NCBI RefSeq assembly: GCF_022965805.1 | Contig: NW_027331249.1 | Coordinates: 186,001-250,000, forward strand | Source of the DNA: Primulina eburnea | Lineage: Eukaryota > Streptophyta > Magnoliopsida > Lamiales > Gesneriaceae | Direction: 5' to 3' | DNA length: 64,000 nt | In this document: positions 1-11,063 of the stretch, one piece after another | Layout: every line of letters begins with the position of its first letter | Position numbering within the stretch: the first letter of the stretch is position 1 | Program-made: the position numbers and the translations under genes | Notes under the pieces: model-generated | Databases searched by the model: none | What the model saw: the letters and a program-made list of their open reading frames with translations, nothing else | What the model was told of the DNA's origin: nothing

Positions 1-447
1 GTAAAAGGTTATGCCCATTCTCCCAACATGTGTCATTGTAGGAGTGACGATACACACGACCCACTTCGGGGCGCTTTTGGCTTGTCTTCCACAATGATTT
101 GGACAAAACCCAAAACTTGAAAGTTGTAACCTTACATCTTAGCTTTCTAAAGGTTATGGCCTAATACAATTTGGATCAATACTCAAATGATTATGCTAAA
201 ACCCGTAAAAACTGCCATATTTGCATCTCATTTCCTACCAACTTCATAACACTACTTCTACCTACACATCTTACTATCACTATTTTAACACATATTCATT
301 CTCAAGATACCATGGACGATATAAAAGTCATGTTCAATCTCAATATTGATACCTCAATCATCACGTGAAATCTAACGAGCTAAATAACTACATAATAAAC
401 GACATAAACGTATTACTAATCATTTATACGAGTAACCGGGCATTACA
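1..447 (-). repeat. Partial LTR of an unidentified retrotransposon
   Basis: On the minus strand a sequence starting TGTAATGCCCGG begins at 447 and runs off the left edge. The TG start and its abrupt insertion inside another LTR (448 onward) mark it as the 5' end of an LTR. No coding domain is visible. The other end and its target duplication lie outside the window, so solo LTR and full element cannot be told apart. Confidence 0.6.
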
Positions 448-1239
448 ACACACATCAATCTCAACAATTACAAAAATCAATGTAATAAACTAAGTATGTG
501 ATTTAGGGAGACTCGAGTCAAACCACACTCGAGTTGTGCAATCCCAACACAACATTAATTTATACCTTTCTTTCTGATATTCTGACTCGGTCGAAGTCTC
601 GAACTCAAGCCTGTCAATACTCAATCTGACAAGACAATATCGAGGAGTATAATATCAATACATTACTCCAATTAAATCTGTTTTGCACAATACTCAATCT
701 AATTCAATATGGACGGCATAACGGTATAATCTCAATATACCCAGATATATCATATCAGTCAGATATCAATTCCAACATCCCATAGTCAATAACAACTCAA
801 TTCTGATATCAATTCTCAATCAACTCAACTCTAAAAATCATAACAATTTCATATGGTATTTGTTCCTCAGTCCGGTTTCGATTATACGATGTCTAACATG
901 CCAAGAACATCATATATGAATCATATCAGATTCTGACAATACCGTAATTTCAGAACATGTTAAAACGTAGCAAAACTTAAGTCCAGTCGTAGCCTACGTT
1001 GATAAGAACACAGTACCGCAGTCAGATTTAAAATCTAACGGACGGATTGATCACAAATCGAATTGAATGTAATTCCCTCCGGAAGCTCTCGTTCTTTCCT
1101 CTGAAATCTCTGAGGAAAGTTTGCATGTATATATATATATATACACCAACGTTGCACAATACACCACATGTCGATTTTTCCTTCTGCATGTTTCGCGCTC
1201 GGGCGGTTAAAAATTACCGCTCGGGCGCGGAAGTCTCTG
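448..1239 (-). repeat. LTR fragment related to the G5 LTR (left part)
   Basis: The reverse complement aligns along its length with the G5 LTR (27700-29792), including the downstream block with the start of the conserved run near 28700-28800 and the GC-rich inverted repeat at about 1196-1230. It is cut on the left by the LTR at 1-447 and on the right by G1. The remainder resumes at 8575. Confidence 0.85.
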
Positions 1240-2578
1240 TGTAGTATCCCGATGCCTAATTTGAGTTAATTATTGGATTAATTATATTTCGGTGGGATCG
1301 GAAGGACCGAACCGGGTTCGGATCGTCCGAAGTTGGTTCGGATCGTCCGAAGTGGGTTCGGATCGTCCGTTCTGTTCGGAGTCAGACGAGTCATGTCATG
1401 TCAGAGTTCGGATCGTCCGATCAGGGTTCGGATCGTCCGAAGACAGGTGGCTGGACACGTGGAAGACATGCAATGTTCAGATCGTCCGAAGTGGATCGGA
1501 TCGTCCGAAGTGTACCGGATCGGAGCGTCCGAAGTGGATCGGATCGTCCGATCGTTGTCTATAAATAGAAGCGCGAGGCTTCACTTTTCACTCGCCAATT
1601 CCGAGAGTTCCAGAGCGTTTTAGTCGTTTCTGATGGGTTTCTAGTCTTTTCCCGAGGTTCGGGCACTAGCGGGGAGCTACTGGTTTTGTAGCGGAGCTGT
1701 GCTCTAGTTGGGGGCTAGCGGCATCAGTGGGCTGACTACGGACGCAGGTATAGTTCTGGGTTTCTTTTGAGATTTGGGAGTATCTATTAGTCTAGTTAAG
1801 GCTTTTAGATGTGGTTTAGTGATATGGTATCACTTGGATTGTAGGCTTGATTCTAGGGCTGATTGCTAGGATCTACTGGTTTGAGGTACGAAAGTACTAT
1901 CCGAGATAGCAGGATTGAGTATGCTTTACTATGTGTTGCATGTTTATATGTTGCATTATTATCTGTCATATGATGCATGGTTTATTATGCGGCATTTGCA
2001 TAATCATGTTGAGCCTGATTATCTTTGAGATAGCCTGTTGAGAGGGTGCTCAGCCCTCGTTTGTTGTGGATGGTTGGACCCCGTTGGCCGACGGTGGTCA
2101 GGTCACCGGTATATCCACAGGTTTATTTTGGTATGGGAGCCACCTCCTGGTGCGACGGCGCAGAGTGCTACATACCTTGACGTCATTTACCTGAGCAGTA
2201 TTTCGATATACCCAGATCCTGGTATCCAGTACATTTTGCATACATGCATGTCATAGTCTTGTATACTCATGCTTTCGGTGCTGAGCGTTTTATGCTCACG
2301 TCCTCGGTTTATCTCTGTTTTGGACACCCTATTCGATGGGGCAGGTCTCAGGTTGGGCGGTCCAGGAGAGAGTGGACAGGGAGCTGGCAGAGGTTGACCT
2401 GTAGTTGTTGGTATTTGTTCTTGGTATTTAGTTCGATCTGGTTGTTTAAGTATTTTGTACTTACAGATTCGATTGGGTTGTATTACTGTTTTTCCGCTGT
2501 TTACCTGATTCAGTTTTAAATGTTAATTTTGCATGCTTAAGTTCTGATTAGTAGGTGATTCTGGAACGGGTCACTACA
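1240..2578 (+). repeat. G1 5' LTR
   Basis: Starts TGTAGTATCC and ends GTCACTACA, directly followed by the primer site. It holds a palindrome array with a TATA box (1317-1567). Short ORFs inside it only translate the repeats and are not genes. Confidence 0.95.
1317..1567 (+). promoter_or_regulatory. Palindrome array and TATA box in the G1 LTR
   Basis: Nine copies of TTCGGATCGTCCGAA or close variants start at 1317, 1337, 1357, 1407, 1427, 1476, 1495, 1519 and 1538. The arms TTCGGA/TCCGAA flank a 3-nt spacer. Several copies are exactly 20 bp apart, about two helical turns. A G-box core CACGTG lies near 1457 and TATAAATA at 1560-1567. Position and TATA box indicate the U3 promoter; binding by a dimeric factor is inference. 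The 3' LTR carries the same array with TATAAATA at 7551-7558. Confidence 0.75.
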
Positions 2579-2582
2579 TTTA

Positions 2583-2594
2583 TGGTATCAGAGC
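2583..2594 (+). other. G1 primer-binding site (tRNA-iMet)
   Basis: TGGTATCAGAGC starts 4 nt after the 5' LTR and matches the usual plant primer site complementary to the 3' end of initiator Met tRNA, which primes minus-strand DNA synthesis. Confidence 0.9.
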
Positions 2595-2664
2595 ATGCAT
2601 TAAGATTTTGGGATTTAGAACTGTTCTTTTGGGTTTAATCTCTGGTAACTTTTGTAGCTAAGAG

Positions 2665-4680
2665 ATGTCTGGTTTTGACGACGATGCTAGTAGTCATGGC
2701 AGCGTTGGACGCTGGGGAGACCGCGACGATCGGGAACGTCGTCGAGAGCATCGAGAACGTCGTCAACACCGTCGTGATGAGCCTCGGAGTTTTAGTATGC
2801 ATCGGTTCTTGCAGATGGGGCCGAAACCTCTTTCAGGCGGTGAGACCCCGGATGTTGCGGAGAACTGGCTTGAGAGGATGGAGAGCTGCTTCAAGACTTT
2901 TCAGTGCTCGGCGGAGCAGCAGATTGATACCCTTGATTTCTTGCTGGAGGGTGGTGCGCGCAAGTGGTGGAGGTCTACCTCTGCACCGATAGTTCAGCGA
3001 CAGGGTCGAGTTCTTTGGGCCGATTTCCGAGCCGCTTTCATGTTGCTTTACTTTCCGCCAGCTCTTCTGCAGACCAAGGCGATTGAGTTGATCAATCTGA
3101 AGCAGGGAAGTTTGTCTGTTGATGAGTATCAGCAGAAGTTCTTTGAGTTGCTTCCGTATGTTCCGCATGTCAGTGACAATGCTAGTGCCAAGTATAACCA
3201 TTTTCTTCAGGGCCTCAATCAGGAGATTTATGATCGGGTTGTTGTCTGCGATGATCCGACATCGTATGAGGGCCTTGTAAATCGTTGTCGCCAGGCTGAG
3301 GGCAGTTTGTTGAGAGGTCGAGTCATGCAGTCTGCTCGTCCTACTAGTTCTTTGGGTCCCCGCGCCCAAGCATTCAAGAAGGCTGGATCTACTTCTTCTT
3401 CCTCTGGATCTGGAGGAGTTCACCATTTTGGGAAGAAGAGGGGCCCGTGTCAGCACTGCGGGAAGGATCATCCGACGGAGCGTTGTCGCAAGGTTGCGGG
3501 TGCTTGTTACAAGTGCGGTGAGATGGGCCACATGAAGAGAGATTGTCCACAGACGGGCGGAGGATCAGGATCTGGTTCTCAGGCTTCAGTTCATCAGAGG
3601 CCACAGCCGGGACAGTCTACTCAGGGTTCTAACCTCCGACCGCGTACTCAAGGGCAGGTCTTTTCTCTTAACCAGGATCAGGCGGCTGAGGAGAACGAGA
3701 GAGTTATCGCAGGTGTGTTTTTATTATGTGGATTACCTGCTTACGTTCTCATTGACACTGGTGCATCTCATTCATTCATATCTGCGAGATTTGCTAAGCG
3801 TCATGCATTACCCTTCACTTCTTTGGGCGTTGTGGTATCTGTTTCCACACCGATGGGTCATTCGGTGTTAGCTAAACGTCTAGTTTTGGGTTGTCCTCTA
3901 GAGTTTGAGGGTAATGTTTTAACTGCTAATTTGATGGTTCTTGCGATGGAGGATTTTGATTGCATTCTGGGAATAGATGTGCTGACTGTGTTTAGAGCTA
4001 CTGTGGATTGTTATCAGAAGTTTGTGCAGTTTCGTCCAGTTGAGGGCGACAGTTGGTTTTTCTATGGAGAGGGAGCGCGACCCCCGATGCCTGTGGTTTC
4101 TGCTCTGAAAGCCTGTCGTGCTTTAGAGTCGGGCGGGGAAGGCTACCTTATCTATGCTATTGATTCGTCCGCAGGTAGTATCGGTGTCGGTGACATTCCA
4201 GTGGTTTGCGATTTTCCGGATGTTTTTCCCGAGGAGATTCCTGGTTTTCCTCCTGTTCGGGAAGTAGATTTCGACATTGATTTAGTGCCAGGCACGGCAC
4301 CAATCTCTAGAGCTCCTTATCGTTTAGCTCCATCGGAGATGCAAGAATTGAAACAGCAGTTTCAGGATCTTCTTGACAAGGGGTATATTCGACCCAGTGT
4401 GTCCCCGTGGGGAGCACCAGTTCTTTTTGTCAAAAAGAAGGATGGTTCTATGCGGCTCTGCATAGATTATCGGCAGTTGAATCGTGCGACGATAAAGAAT
4501 AAGTATCCGTTGCCACGGATTGATGATTTATTTGATCAACTGCAAGGTACCTCTGTGTATTCCAAGATTGATTTAAGGTCTGGTTATCATCAGCTTCGAG
4601 TTCATCAGGGAGATATATCGAAGACTGCATTAGGACCCGGTATGGGCATTATGAGTTTCTGGTTATGCCTTTTGGGGTGA
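2665..4680 (+). CDS. gag-pol: G1 Gag, protease and start of reverse transcriptase
   Basis: This 671-codon ORF encodes the capsid/nucleocapsid protein and the first part of pol. The start is very rich in Arg, His and Asp (about residues 17-40). A retrotransposon Gag domain follows (about 60-210, with ARKWW near 98), then two zinc knuckles: CX2CX3HX4C near 262 and CX2CX4HX4C near 281. The aspartic protease motif IDTGASHSF is near 363. RT begins with the LCIDYRQLN and [10 protein letters not shown] blocks near 600-640, the latter carrying the first catalytic Asp. A one-base loss in the run near 4630 shifts the frame, so residues after about 655 are out of frame and end at TGA. RT continues in the next frame. 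Confidence 0.9.
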   Translation: MSGFDDDASSHGSVGRWGDRDDRERRREHRERRQHRRDEPRSFSMHRFLQMGPKPLSGGETPDVAENWLERMESCFKTFQCSAEQQIDTLDFLLEGGARKWWRSTSAPIVQRQGRVLWADFRAAFMLLYFPPALLQTKAIELINLKQGSLSVDEYQQKFFELLPYVPHVSDNASAKYNHFLQGLNQEIYDRVVVCDDPTSYEGLVNRCRQAEGSLLRGRVMQSARPTSSLGPRAQAFKKAGSTSSSSGSGGVHHFGKKRGPCQHCGKDHPTERCRKVAGACYKCGEMGHMKRDCPQTGGGSGSGSQASVHQRPQPGQSTQGSNLRPRTQGQVFSLNQDQAAEENERVIAGVFLLCGLPAYVLIDTGASHSFISARFAKRHALPFTSLGVVVSVSTPMGHSVLAKRLVLGCPLEFEGNVLTANLMVLAMEDFDCILGIDVLTVFRATVDCYQKFVQFRPVEGDSWFFYGEGARPPMPVVSALKACRALESGGEGYLIYAIDSSAGSIGVGDIPVVCDFPDVFPEEIPGFPPVREVDFDIDLVPGTAPISRAPYRLAPSEMQELKQQFQDLLDKGYIRPSVSPWGAPVLFVKKKDGSMRLCIDYRQLNRATIKNKYPLPRIDDLFDQLQGTSVYSKIDLRSGYHQLRVHQGDISKTALGPGMGIMSFWLCLLG

Positions 4681-5918
4681 CGAATGCACCAGCAGTTTTT
4701 ATGGATCTGATGAATCGGGTATTTCGGGATTTCTTGGATAAGTTTGTTGTGGTGTTTATAGATGATATCTTAATCTATTCGCATGATCAGCAAGAACACG
4801 CACAACACTTGAGGATTATTTTACAGACACTTCGCGAGAATCAGCTTTATGCGAAGTTGAGTAAATGTGAGTTTTGGATTGACAGGGTTGTATTCCTTGG
4901 TCATGTCATTTCTAGCGAGGGAGTTTCAGTTGACCCGAGCAAGGTGGAAGCGGTATTGAACTGGTCGCGTCCGACGACAGTAGCCGAGATCCGCAGTTTT
5001 CTGGGATTGGCTGGGTATTATCGCCGTTTCATTGCCAACTTCTCTCAGATTGCTAAGCCACTCACTCAGCTCACTCGGAAAGATGTTTCATTTGAGTGGA
5101 CATCAGAGTGCGAAGAGAGTTTCTGGGAACTTCGCAGACGTTTGACATATGCGCCTGTTTTGGCTTTACCGTCTGGATCTGGTGGTTTCAGTGTTTACAC
5201 CGATGCCTCTTTGCAGGGACTAGGGTGTGTTCTGATGCAGAATGAGCATGTGATTGCTTATGCGTCGAGGCAGTTGAAGCCTCATGAGGAAAACTATCCT
5301 GTTCATGATCTGGAATTAGCAGCGATCGTTTTTGCTTTGAAAATCTGGCGCCATTATCTGTATGGTGAGCGATTTGAGATCTTCACTGATCATAAGAGTT
5401 TGAAGTATCTGTTCACTCAGGCTGAGTTGAACATGCGTCAGCGTCGTTGGATGGATCTACTCAAGGATTACGATTGTGAGATCAAGTATCATCCAGGATC
5501 TGCGAATCTCACGGCCGATGCTCTTAGTCGCAAGGTGAGATTATCTGCTCTTCAGACTTGTGCTGTATCTGGGATTATTCAGGATTTCTGTTCGATGGGA
5601 TTCAATTGTAAGCATCGGAAGGGATCAGAGAGTATCCGTGCAGCTACTATTTTGTCCGAGCCAGTTTTGTATTCTCGGATTAGAGATGCTCAGATGTCTG
5701 ATTCTAAGGTTCAGAAATTAGCTCGGTTGGCTGATGGAGATAATACTTCTGGATTCCACTATCAGTCCGAGGGTCTTTTGTGCTTATCTGGTCGTGTTGT
5801 TGTACCGGAAGATGACACTTTGAGGGAGGAGATTTTGTCCCAGGCTCATCGTAGCAAGTTGAGTGTTCATCCAGGGAGCAACAAGATGTATAAAGATTTG
5901 AGGACTCGATTTTGGTAG
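4665..5918 (+). CDS. pol: G1 reverse transcriptase, RNase H and integrase zinc finger (frame-shifted part)
   Basis: Continues RT in the shifted frame; homology begins slightly before the first ATG, near 4633. The RT active site reads VFIDDIL near residue 30, with VFLGHVIS and the [13 protein letters not shown] thumb region after it. RNase H follows with YTDAS near residue 185, EL in the [12 protein letters not shown] block, TDHKS and DALSRK. The integrase zinc-binding His pair (AH, VHPG) lies at the C-terminus. The ORF stops at TAG (5916-5918), where relatives have a second Trp codon. This is a recent nonsense change, since integrase is open in the same frame downstream. Confidence 0.9.
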   Translation: MPFGVTNAPAVFMDLMNRVFRDFLDKFVVVFIDDILIYSHDQQEHAQHLRIILQTLRENQLYAKLSKCEFWIDRVVFLGHVISSEGVSVDPSKVEAVLNWSRPTTVAEIRSFLGLAGYYRRFIANFSQIAKPLTQLTRKDVSFEWTSECEESFWELRRRLTYAPVLALPSGSGGFSVYTDASLQGLGCVLMQNEHVIAYASRQLKPHEENYPVHDLELAAIVFALKIWRHYLYGERFEIFTDHKSLKYLFTQAELNMRQRRWMDLLKDYDCEIKYHPGSANLTADALSRKVRLSALQTCAVSGIIQDFCSMGFNCKHRKGSESIRAATILSEPVLYSRIRDAQMSDSKVQKLARLADGDNTSGFHYQSEGLLCLSGRVVVPEDDTLREEILSQAHRSKLSVHPGSNKMYKDLRTRFW

Positions 5919-5924
5919 AAGGGT

Positions 5925-7091
5925 ATGAAACGTAATGTTTATCAGTATGTCTCCAAGTGCCTAGTCTGTCAGCAGGTGAAGGCTGAGTATCAACGACCCA
6001 GAGGTTTGTTACAGAATCTTCCTATTCCGGAGTGGAAGTGGGAGCATATCACGATGGACTTCGTGACTCACTTGCCTATGTCTGTGGGGAATAGAGATGC
6101 TATCTGGGTGGTAGTGGATCGGCTTACTAAGTCTGCCCATTTTCTTCCGTATAACAGAGATTTCACTTTCGATCGGATGGCACGGTTGTACATTCAGGAG
6201 ATTGTACGGTTTCATGGTGTGCCCGTGAGTATCGTTAGTGACAGAGACCCTCGATTTACATCTAGATTTTGGGGCAGCTTTCAGCAAGCTTTGGGCACTA
6301 CCTCGAGTTTGAGTACTGCATATCACCTAGAGACTGACGGTCAGTCAGAGAGGACTATTCGTACTCTTGAGGATATGTTGAGATCTTGCGTGATGGATTT
6401 CGGGCCAGCTTGGCAGGATCATCTGCCACTGATAGAGTTTGCATACAACAACAGTTTTCATAGGAGTATTGGTATGTCTCCGTTTGAAGCATTGTATGGT
6501 CGACGTTGTTGTACTCCTCTGTTCTGGGAAGAAGTCGGAGAACGACAGGTCGAGGGTCCAGAATTGATTCAGCAGGCCATGGACAAAGTTCTTGTGATCA
6601 AACATCGGATTAAGACTGCTCAGGATCGACAAGCAAGTTATGCGAACACCAAGCGCAGACCTCTTCATTTTGATGCAGGCGAGAAAGTGTTTCTCAAGGT
6701 ATCACCTTTTCGGAGGATTCTGAGATTTGGACTCAAGGGTAAGCTATCTCCGAGATTCATTGGTCCTTTTGAGATCTTAGAATGTGTGGGAGATTTGGCC
6801 TACAGATTAGCTTTGCCACCGTATCTGTCTAGTGTTCACAATGTGTTTCATGTGTCCTTGCTGAGACGATACGTAGCGGATGAGTCTCATGTTTTGCATC
6901 CGACAGAAGTTCAGCTGAATCCGGATTTGTCTTTTGTGGAAAGACCGGTTTCGATCTTAGACCGGAAGGATAAGGTACTGCGGAATAAGACTATTCCTCT
7001 TGTCTTAGTGCAGTGGCAGCGCCGAGGTACTGAAGAAGCTACTTGGGAACTAGAGAGTCGCATGCGGTCAGAGCATCCAGAGTTGTTCTAG
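5925..7091 (+). CDS. pol: G1 integrase core and chromodomain
   Basis: This 388-codon ORF is in frame with the preceding one beyond the TAG. It starts with the Cys pair of the zinc finger (KCLVCQQ). The DDE catalytic core has Asp in TMDFVTHLP near 46, Asp in VSDRDPRF near 106 and Glu in TDGQSERT near 143. The C-terminal GPFEILE and VFHVSLLRRY blocks are followed by a chromodomain over the last 60 residues, with aromatic and acidic positions as in Tekay/Del chromoviruses. Chromodomains of this class are known to bias insertion towards heterochromatin, which fits this nested setting. With the upstream stop, integrase would not be made from this copy without read-through. Confidence 0.9.
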   Translation: MKRNVYQYVSKCLVCQQVKAEYQRPRGLLQNLPIPEWKWEHITMDFVTHLPMSVGNRDAIWVVVDRLTKSAHFLPYNRDFTFDRMARLYIQEIVRFHGVPVSIVSDRDPRFTSRFWGSFQQALGTTSSLSTAYHLETDGQSERTIRTLEDMLRSCVMDFGPAWQDHLPLIEFAYNNSFHRSIGMSPFEALYGRRCCTPLFWEEVGERQVEGPELIQQAMDKVLVIKHRIKTAQDRQASYANTKRRPLHFDAGEKVFLKVSPFRRILRFGLKGKLSPRFIGPFEILECVGDLAYRLALPPYLSSVHNVFHVSLLRRYVADESHVLHPTEVQLNPDLSFVERPVSILDRKDKVLRNKTIPLVLVQWQRRGTEEATWELESRMRSEHPELF

Positions 7092-7194
7092 TTGTAGTAT
7101 TTTCAGTTATGATTGTAATTTCAGTTGTACTTTCAGTTGTAATTCATTCTTGAGTTGAATGTATTGTTGTTCAGAATTGTCATTCTTCAGACTC

Positions 7195-7230
7195 GATTTC
7201 GCGGACGAAATCCTTTTTAGAGGGGGAGAA
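7195..7230 (+). promoter_or_regulatory. G1 pre-PPT palindrome and polypurine tract
   Basis: GATTTCGCGGACGAAATC (7195-7212) is an inverted repeat with arms GATTTCG/CGAAATC. The purine run AGAGGGGGAGAA ends directly at the 3' LTR and would prime plus-strand synthesis. The same hairpin sits before the PPT of G4, G5, G6 and G8. Confidence 0.85.
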
Positions 7231-8569
7231 TGTAGTATCCCGATGCCTAATTTGAGTTAATTATTGGATTAATTATATTTCGGTGGGATCGGAAGGACCG
7301 AACCGGGTTCGGATCGTCCGAAGTTGGTTCGGATCGTCCGAAGTGGGTTCGGATCGTCCGTTCTGTTCGGAGTCAGACGAGTCATGTCATGTCAGAGTTC
7401 GGATCGTCCGATCAGGGTTCGGATCGTCCGAAGACAGGTGGCTGGACACGTGGAAGACATGCAATGTTCGGATCGTCCGAAGTGGATCGGATCGTCCGAA
7501 GTGTACCGGATCGGAGCGTCCGAAGTGGATCGGATCGTCCGATCGTTGTCTATAAATAGAAGCGCGAGGCTTCACTTTTCACTCGCCAATTCCGAGAGTT
7601 CCAGAGCGTTTTAGTCGTTTCTGATGGGTTTCTAGTCTTTTCCCGAGGTTCGGGCACTAGCGGGGAGCTACTGGTTTTGTAGCGGAGCTGTGCTCTAGTT
7701 GGGGGCTAGCGGCATCAGTGGGCTGACTACGGACGCAGGTATAGTTCTGGGTTTCTTTTGAGATTTGGGAGTATCTATTAGTCTAGTTAAGGCTTTTAGA
7801 TGTGGTTTAGTGATATGGTATCACTTGGATTGTAGGCTTGATTCTAGGGCTGATTGCTAGGATCTACTGGTTTGAGGTACGAAAGTACTATCCGAGATAG
7901 CAGGATTGAGTATGCTTTACTATGTGTTGCATGTTAATATGTTGCATTATTATCTGTCATATGATGCATGGTTTATTATGCGGCATTTGCATAATCATGT
8001 TGAGCCTGATTATCTTTGAGATAGCCTGTTGAGAGGGTGCTCAGCCCTCGTTTGTTGTGGATGGTTGGACCCCGTTGGCCGACGGTGGTCAGGTCACCAG
8101 TATATCCACAGGTTTATTTTGGTATGGGAGCCACCTCCTGGTGCGACGGCGCAGAGTGCTACATACCTTGACGTCATTTACCTGAGCAGTATTTCGATAT
8201 ACCCAGATCCTGGTATCCAGTACATTTTGCATACATGCATGTCATAGTCTTGTATACTCATGCTTTCGCTGCTGAGCGTTTTATGCTCACGTCCTCGGTT
8301 TATCTCTGTTATGGACACCCTATTCGATGGGGCAGGTCTCAGGTTGGGCGGTCCAGGAGAGAGTGGACAGGGAGCTGGCAGAGGTTGACCTGTAGTTGTT
8401 GGTATTTGTTCTTGGTATTTAGTTCGATCTGGTTGTTTAAGTATTTTGTACTTACAGATTCGATTGGGTTGTATTACTGTTTTTCCGCTGTTTACCTGAT
8501 TCAGTTTTAAATGTTAATTTTGCATGCTTAAGTTTTGATTAGTAGGTGATTCTGGAACGGGTCACTACA
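7231..8569 (+). repeat. G1 3' LTR
   Basis: 1339 bp, same length as the 5' LTR with about six substitutions by eye. It carries the same palindrome array and TATA box, and ends at the CTCTG target duplication. Confidence 0.95.
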
Positions 8570-8574
8570 CTCTG

Positions 8575-8770
8575 TCCCGATCCTCAACCGAACATCTCCT
8601 GGCGCTCGGGCGGTAATATTCTACCGCTCGGGCGCCACAAGTTCTGCCCGAAAATCACATAAATCATATGTGTTAACCAATTTGGTCTCGGAGCGGTCCA
8701 ACTATACTCATATCCATTCATAATCAATAAATCATCTCAGATCACGGTAATCAAATTCTTGGGCATTACA
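8575..8770 (-). repeat. LTR fragment related to the G5 LTR (right part)
   Basis: This is the 5' start of the same minus-strand LTR: the reverse complement begins TGTAATGCCCAAG at 8770 like the G5 LTR. It includes one GC-rich hairpin near 8594-8637. CTCTG at 8570-8574 is the G1 target duplication. The LTR abuts the integrase-fragment array at 8771, so it was inserted into that array. Confidence 0.85.
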
Positions 8771-10483
8771 GCAAAAGTGTTCCCAAATTTTATTGACGAC
8801 TTCAGTTTGTCCATCCGTTTGAGGATGACAAGTAGTAGAAAACAACAATTTTGTGCCAAGTTTAGCCCAAAAAGTCTTCCAAAAGTAACTCAAGAATTTA
8901 ACATCGCAACCAGAAACAATAGTCCTAGGCATGCCATGCAACCTAACAACTTCTCTAAAGAACAAATCCGCAATGTTTGAAGCATCATCGGTTTTATGAC
9001 AAGCTATAAAATGTGCCATCTTAGAGAATCTATCCACAACAACAAAAATAGAATCCCTCCCCTTCTTAGTCCTAGGCAACCCCAAAATAAAGTCCATAGA
9101 AATGTCAATCCAAGTTCTTTTTAAGAATAGCACGCAAAAGTGTTCCCAAAGTTCTATTGACGACTTCAGTTTGTCCATCCGTTTGAGGATGACTAGTAGT
9201 AGAAAACAACAATTTTGTGCCAAGTTTAGCCCAAAAAGTCTTCCAAAAGTAACTCAAGAATTTACCATCGCGACCAGAAACAAATAACAAATCCGCAATG
9301 TTTGAAGCATCAACGGTTTTATGACAAGCTATAAAATGTGCCATCTTAGAGAATCTATCCACAACAACAAAAATAGAATCCCTCCCATTCTTATTCCTAG
9401 GCAACCCCAAAATAAAGTCCATAGAAATGTCAATCCAAGTTCTTTTTAAGAATAGCACGCAAAAGTGTTCCCAAAGTTCTATTGACAACTTCAGTTTGTC
9501 CATCCGTTTGAGAAAGAGAAGTAGTAGAAAACAACAATTTTGTGTCAAGTTTAGCCCATAAAGTATTCCAAAAGTAACTCAAGAATTTAACATCGCGACC
9601 AGAAAAAATAGTCCTAGGCATGCCATGCAACCTAACGACTTCTCTAAAGAAAAAATCCACAATGTTTGAAGCATCATCGGTTTACGACAAGCTATAAAAT
9701 GTGCCATCTTAGAGAATCTATCCACAACAAAAAAAATAGAATCCCTCCCCTTCTTAGTCCTAGGCAACCCCAAAATAAAGTCCATAGAAATGTCAATCCA
9801 AGTTCTTTTTAAGAATAGAACGCAAAAGTGTTCCCAAAGTTTTATTGACAACTTCAGTTTGTCCATCCGTTTGAGGATGACAAGTAGTAGAAAACAACAA
9901 TTTTGTGCCAAGTTTAGCCCAAAAAGTCTTCCAAAAGTAACTCAAGAATTTAACATCGCGACCAGAAACAATAGTCCAAGGCATGCCATGCAACCTAACG
10001 ACTTCTCTAAAGAACAAATCCGCAATGTTTGAAGCATCATCGGTTTTATGACTAGTTATAAAATGTGCCATCTTAGAGAATCTATCCACAACAAAAAAAA
10101 TAGAATCCCTCCCCTTCTTAGTCCTAGGCAACCCCAAAATAAAGTCCATAGAAATGTCAATCCAAGTTCTTTTTAAGCATAGCACGCAAAAGTGTTCCCA
10201 AAGTTCTATTGACAACTCCAGTTTGTCCATCCGTTTGAGGATGACAAGTAGTAGAAAACAACAATTTTGTGCCAAGTTTAGCCCAAAAAGTCTTCCAAAA
10301 GTAACTCAAGAATTTAACATCGCGAACAGAAACAAAAGTCCTAGGCACGCCATGCAACCTAACATATTCTCTAAAGAACAAATCCGCAATGTTTGAAGCA
10401 TCATCGGTTTTACGACAAGCTATAAAATGTGACATCTTAGAGAATCTATCCACAACAACAAAAATAGAATCCCTCCCCTTCTT
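8771..10483 (-). repeat. Tandem array of integrase-core fragments (about 5 units, 364 bp)
   Basis: The landmark GCAAAAGTG recurs at 8771, 9134, 9459, 9822 and 10186. Each unit encodes, on the minus strand, the part of a G2-like integrase from the first catalytic Asp ([10 protein letters not shown]) to just past the Glu ([10 protein letters not shown]). The base period is 364 bp, not a multiple of three, so successive units change frame. Unit 2 has a 39-bp loss and others single-base losses. The unit joint corresponds to a short shared CAAG(G)TTC stretch at the two ends of the fragment in intact G2 (near 11880 and 12240). This is a dead repeat, not a gene. Confidence 0.9.
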
Positions 10484-11063
10484 TGATACGAATCCTCGTA
10501 CGAATGAAAGGCAAGCACGAATATATAAATCACACCCTCAATTCAATAACAAACAAGGAACGATTATTGTGTCCCGATCTTTTGAAACTAGTAACGATTT
10601 TGTGATATTCACCTCTAAGCGATTATAACTTAGCAACAAATATCAACGAATAAACAATTGTAATTCAAACGAACCTTCAAAAAACTTGTTTTGAAAATCC
10701 GTGGGAAGAACAATCGACAAACGCCACAAAGATGCAATCTTTGATAAGTTTGATTTTTAAACACAAGGCACAAGCCTTGCAAATTGAGAGAAATCTCAGG
10801 TGTTTGTATATTCCAACTTCAATAATTCGTTCATCAATAATACAATCATTATATAATAATACAATAACAAGAAAGTAGTGTGAAAAGGCTAAACAAAAGT
10901 AACTAGCAATTTTGACACGGAAGTGCAGACCGCGGGTGCGCTACAGACTGGACCGCGGGTGCGGTACAGTCTCGGGAAAAAAAAAATTAAAAAAAAAATT
11001 AAAAAAAAATAATTTTTTTTTTAGCAAGAATACGGGTGCGGCCCTGTTTTTAGCGCGGGTGCG
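10484..11063 (-). repeat. G2 3' terminal region and LTR end
   Basis: Reading leftwards after the G2 polyprotein stop, this holds copies of ACCGCACCCGCGGT-like palindromes (10929-11063, extending into the ORF), A/T-rich runs, and about 430 bp that align with the G3 terminal region 46928-47357. The inferred LTR end (ATCA) abuts the integrase array, so G2 appears to have inserted into a related integrase. The LTR start is not clear. Confidence 0.7.

Larger units (their letters stand above)
1240..8569 (+). mobile_element. G1: Ty3/gypsy chromovirus (Tekay/Del-like), nearly complete
   Basis: Full structure: LTR, primer site, gag-pro-RT-RNase H-integrase-chromodomain, polypurine tract, LTR. Both LTRs are 1339 bp and differ by about six substitutions by eye, so the insertion is young. 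A perfect target duplication CTCTG lies at 1235-1239 and 8570-8574. The coding region has two visible lesions: a single-base loss near 4630 in RT and a TAG at 5916-5918 at the RNase H/integrase boundary. Gag and LTR ends match G4 and G8, making G1 the pol-bearing member of that group. The lineage call rests on the chromodomain and general pol similarity. Confidence 0.95.

Noticed and set aside
1292..1623. Overlapping ORFs rich in Ser, Arg, Asp and Gly (also 7283-7614, 23897-24156, 25717-25976)
   Set aside because: They are translations of the palindrome arrays in LTR promoters, present in several frames, and contain no domain.
2833..3531. Long minus-strand ORF opposite gag (and similar ones opposite other pol genes)
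   Set aside because: It is a shadow of the plus-strand Gag codon pattern, with no domain and no conserved counterpart in G8.
8732..10453. A chain of overlapping minus-strand ORFs suggesting a poly-integrase fusion protein
   Set aside because: The unit is about 364 bp, not a multiple of three, so each joint changes frame. The ORFs mix correct and shifted frames and end at stops.
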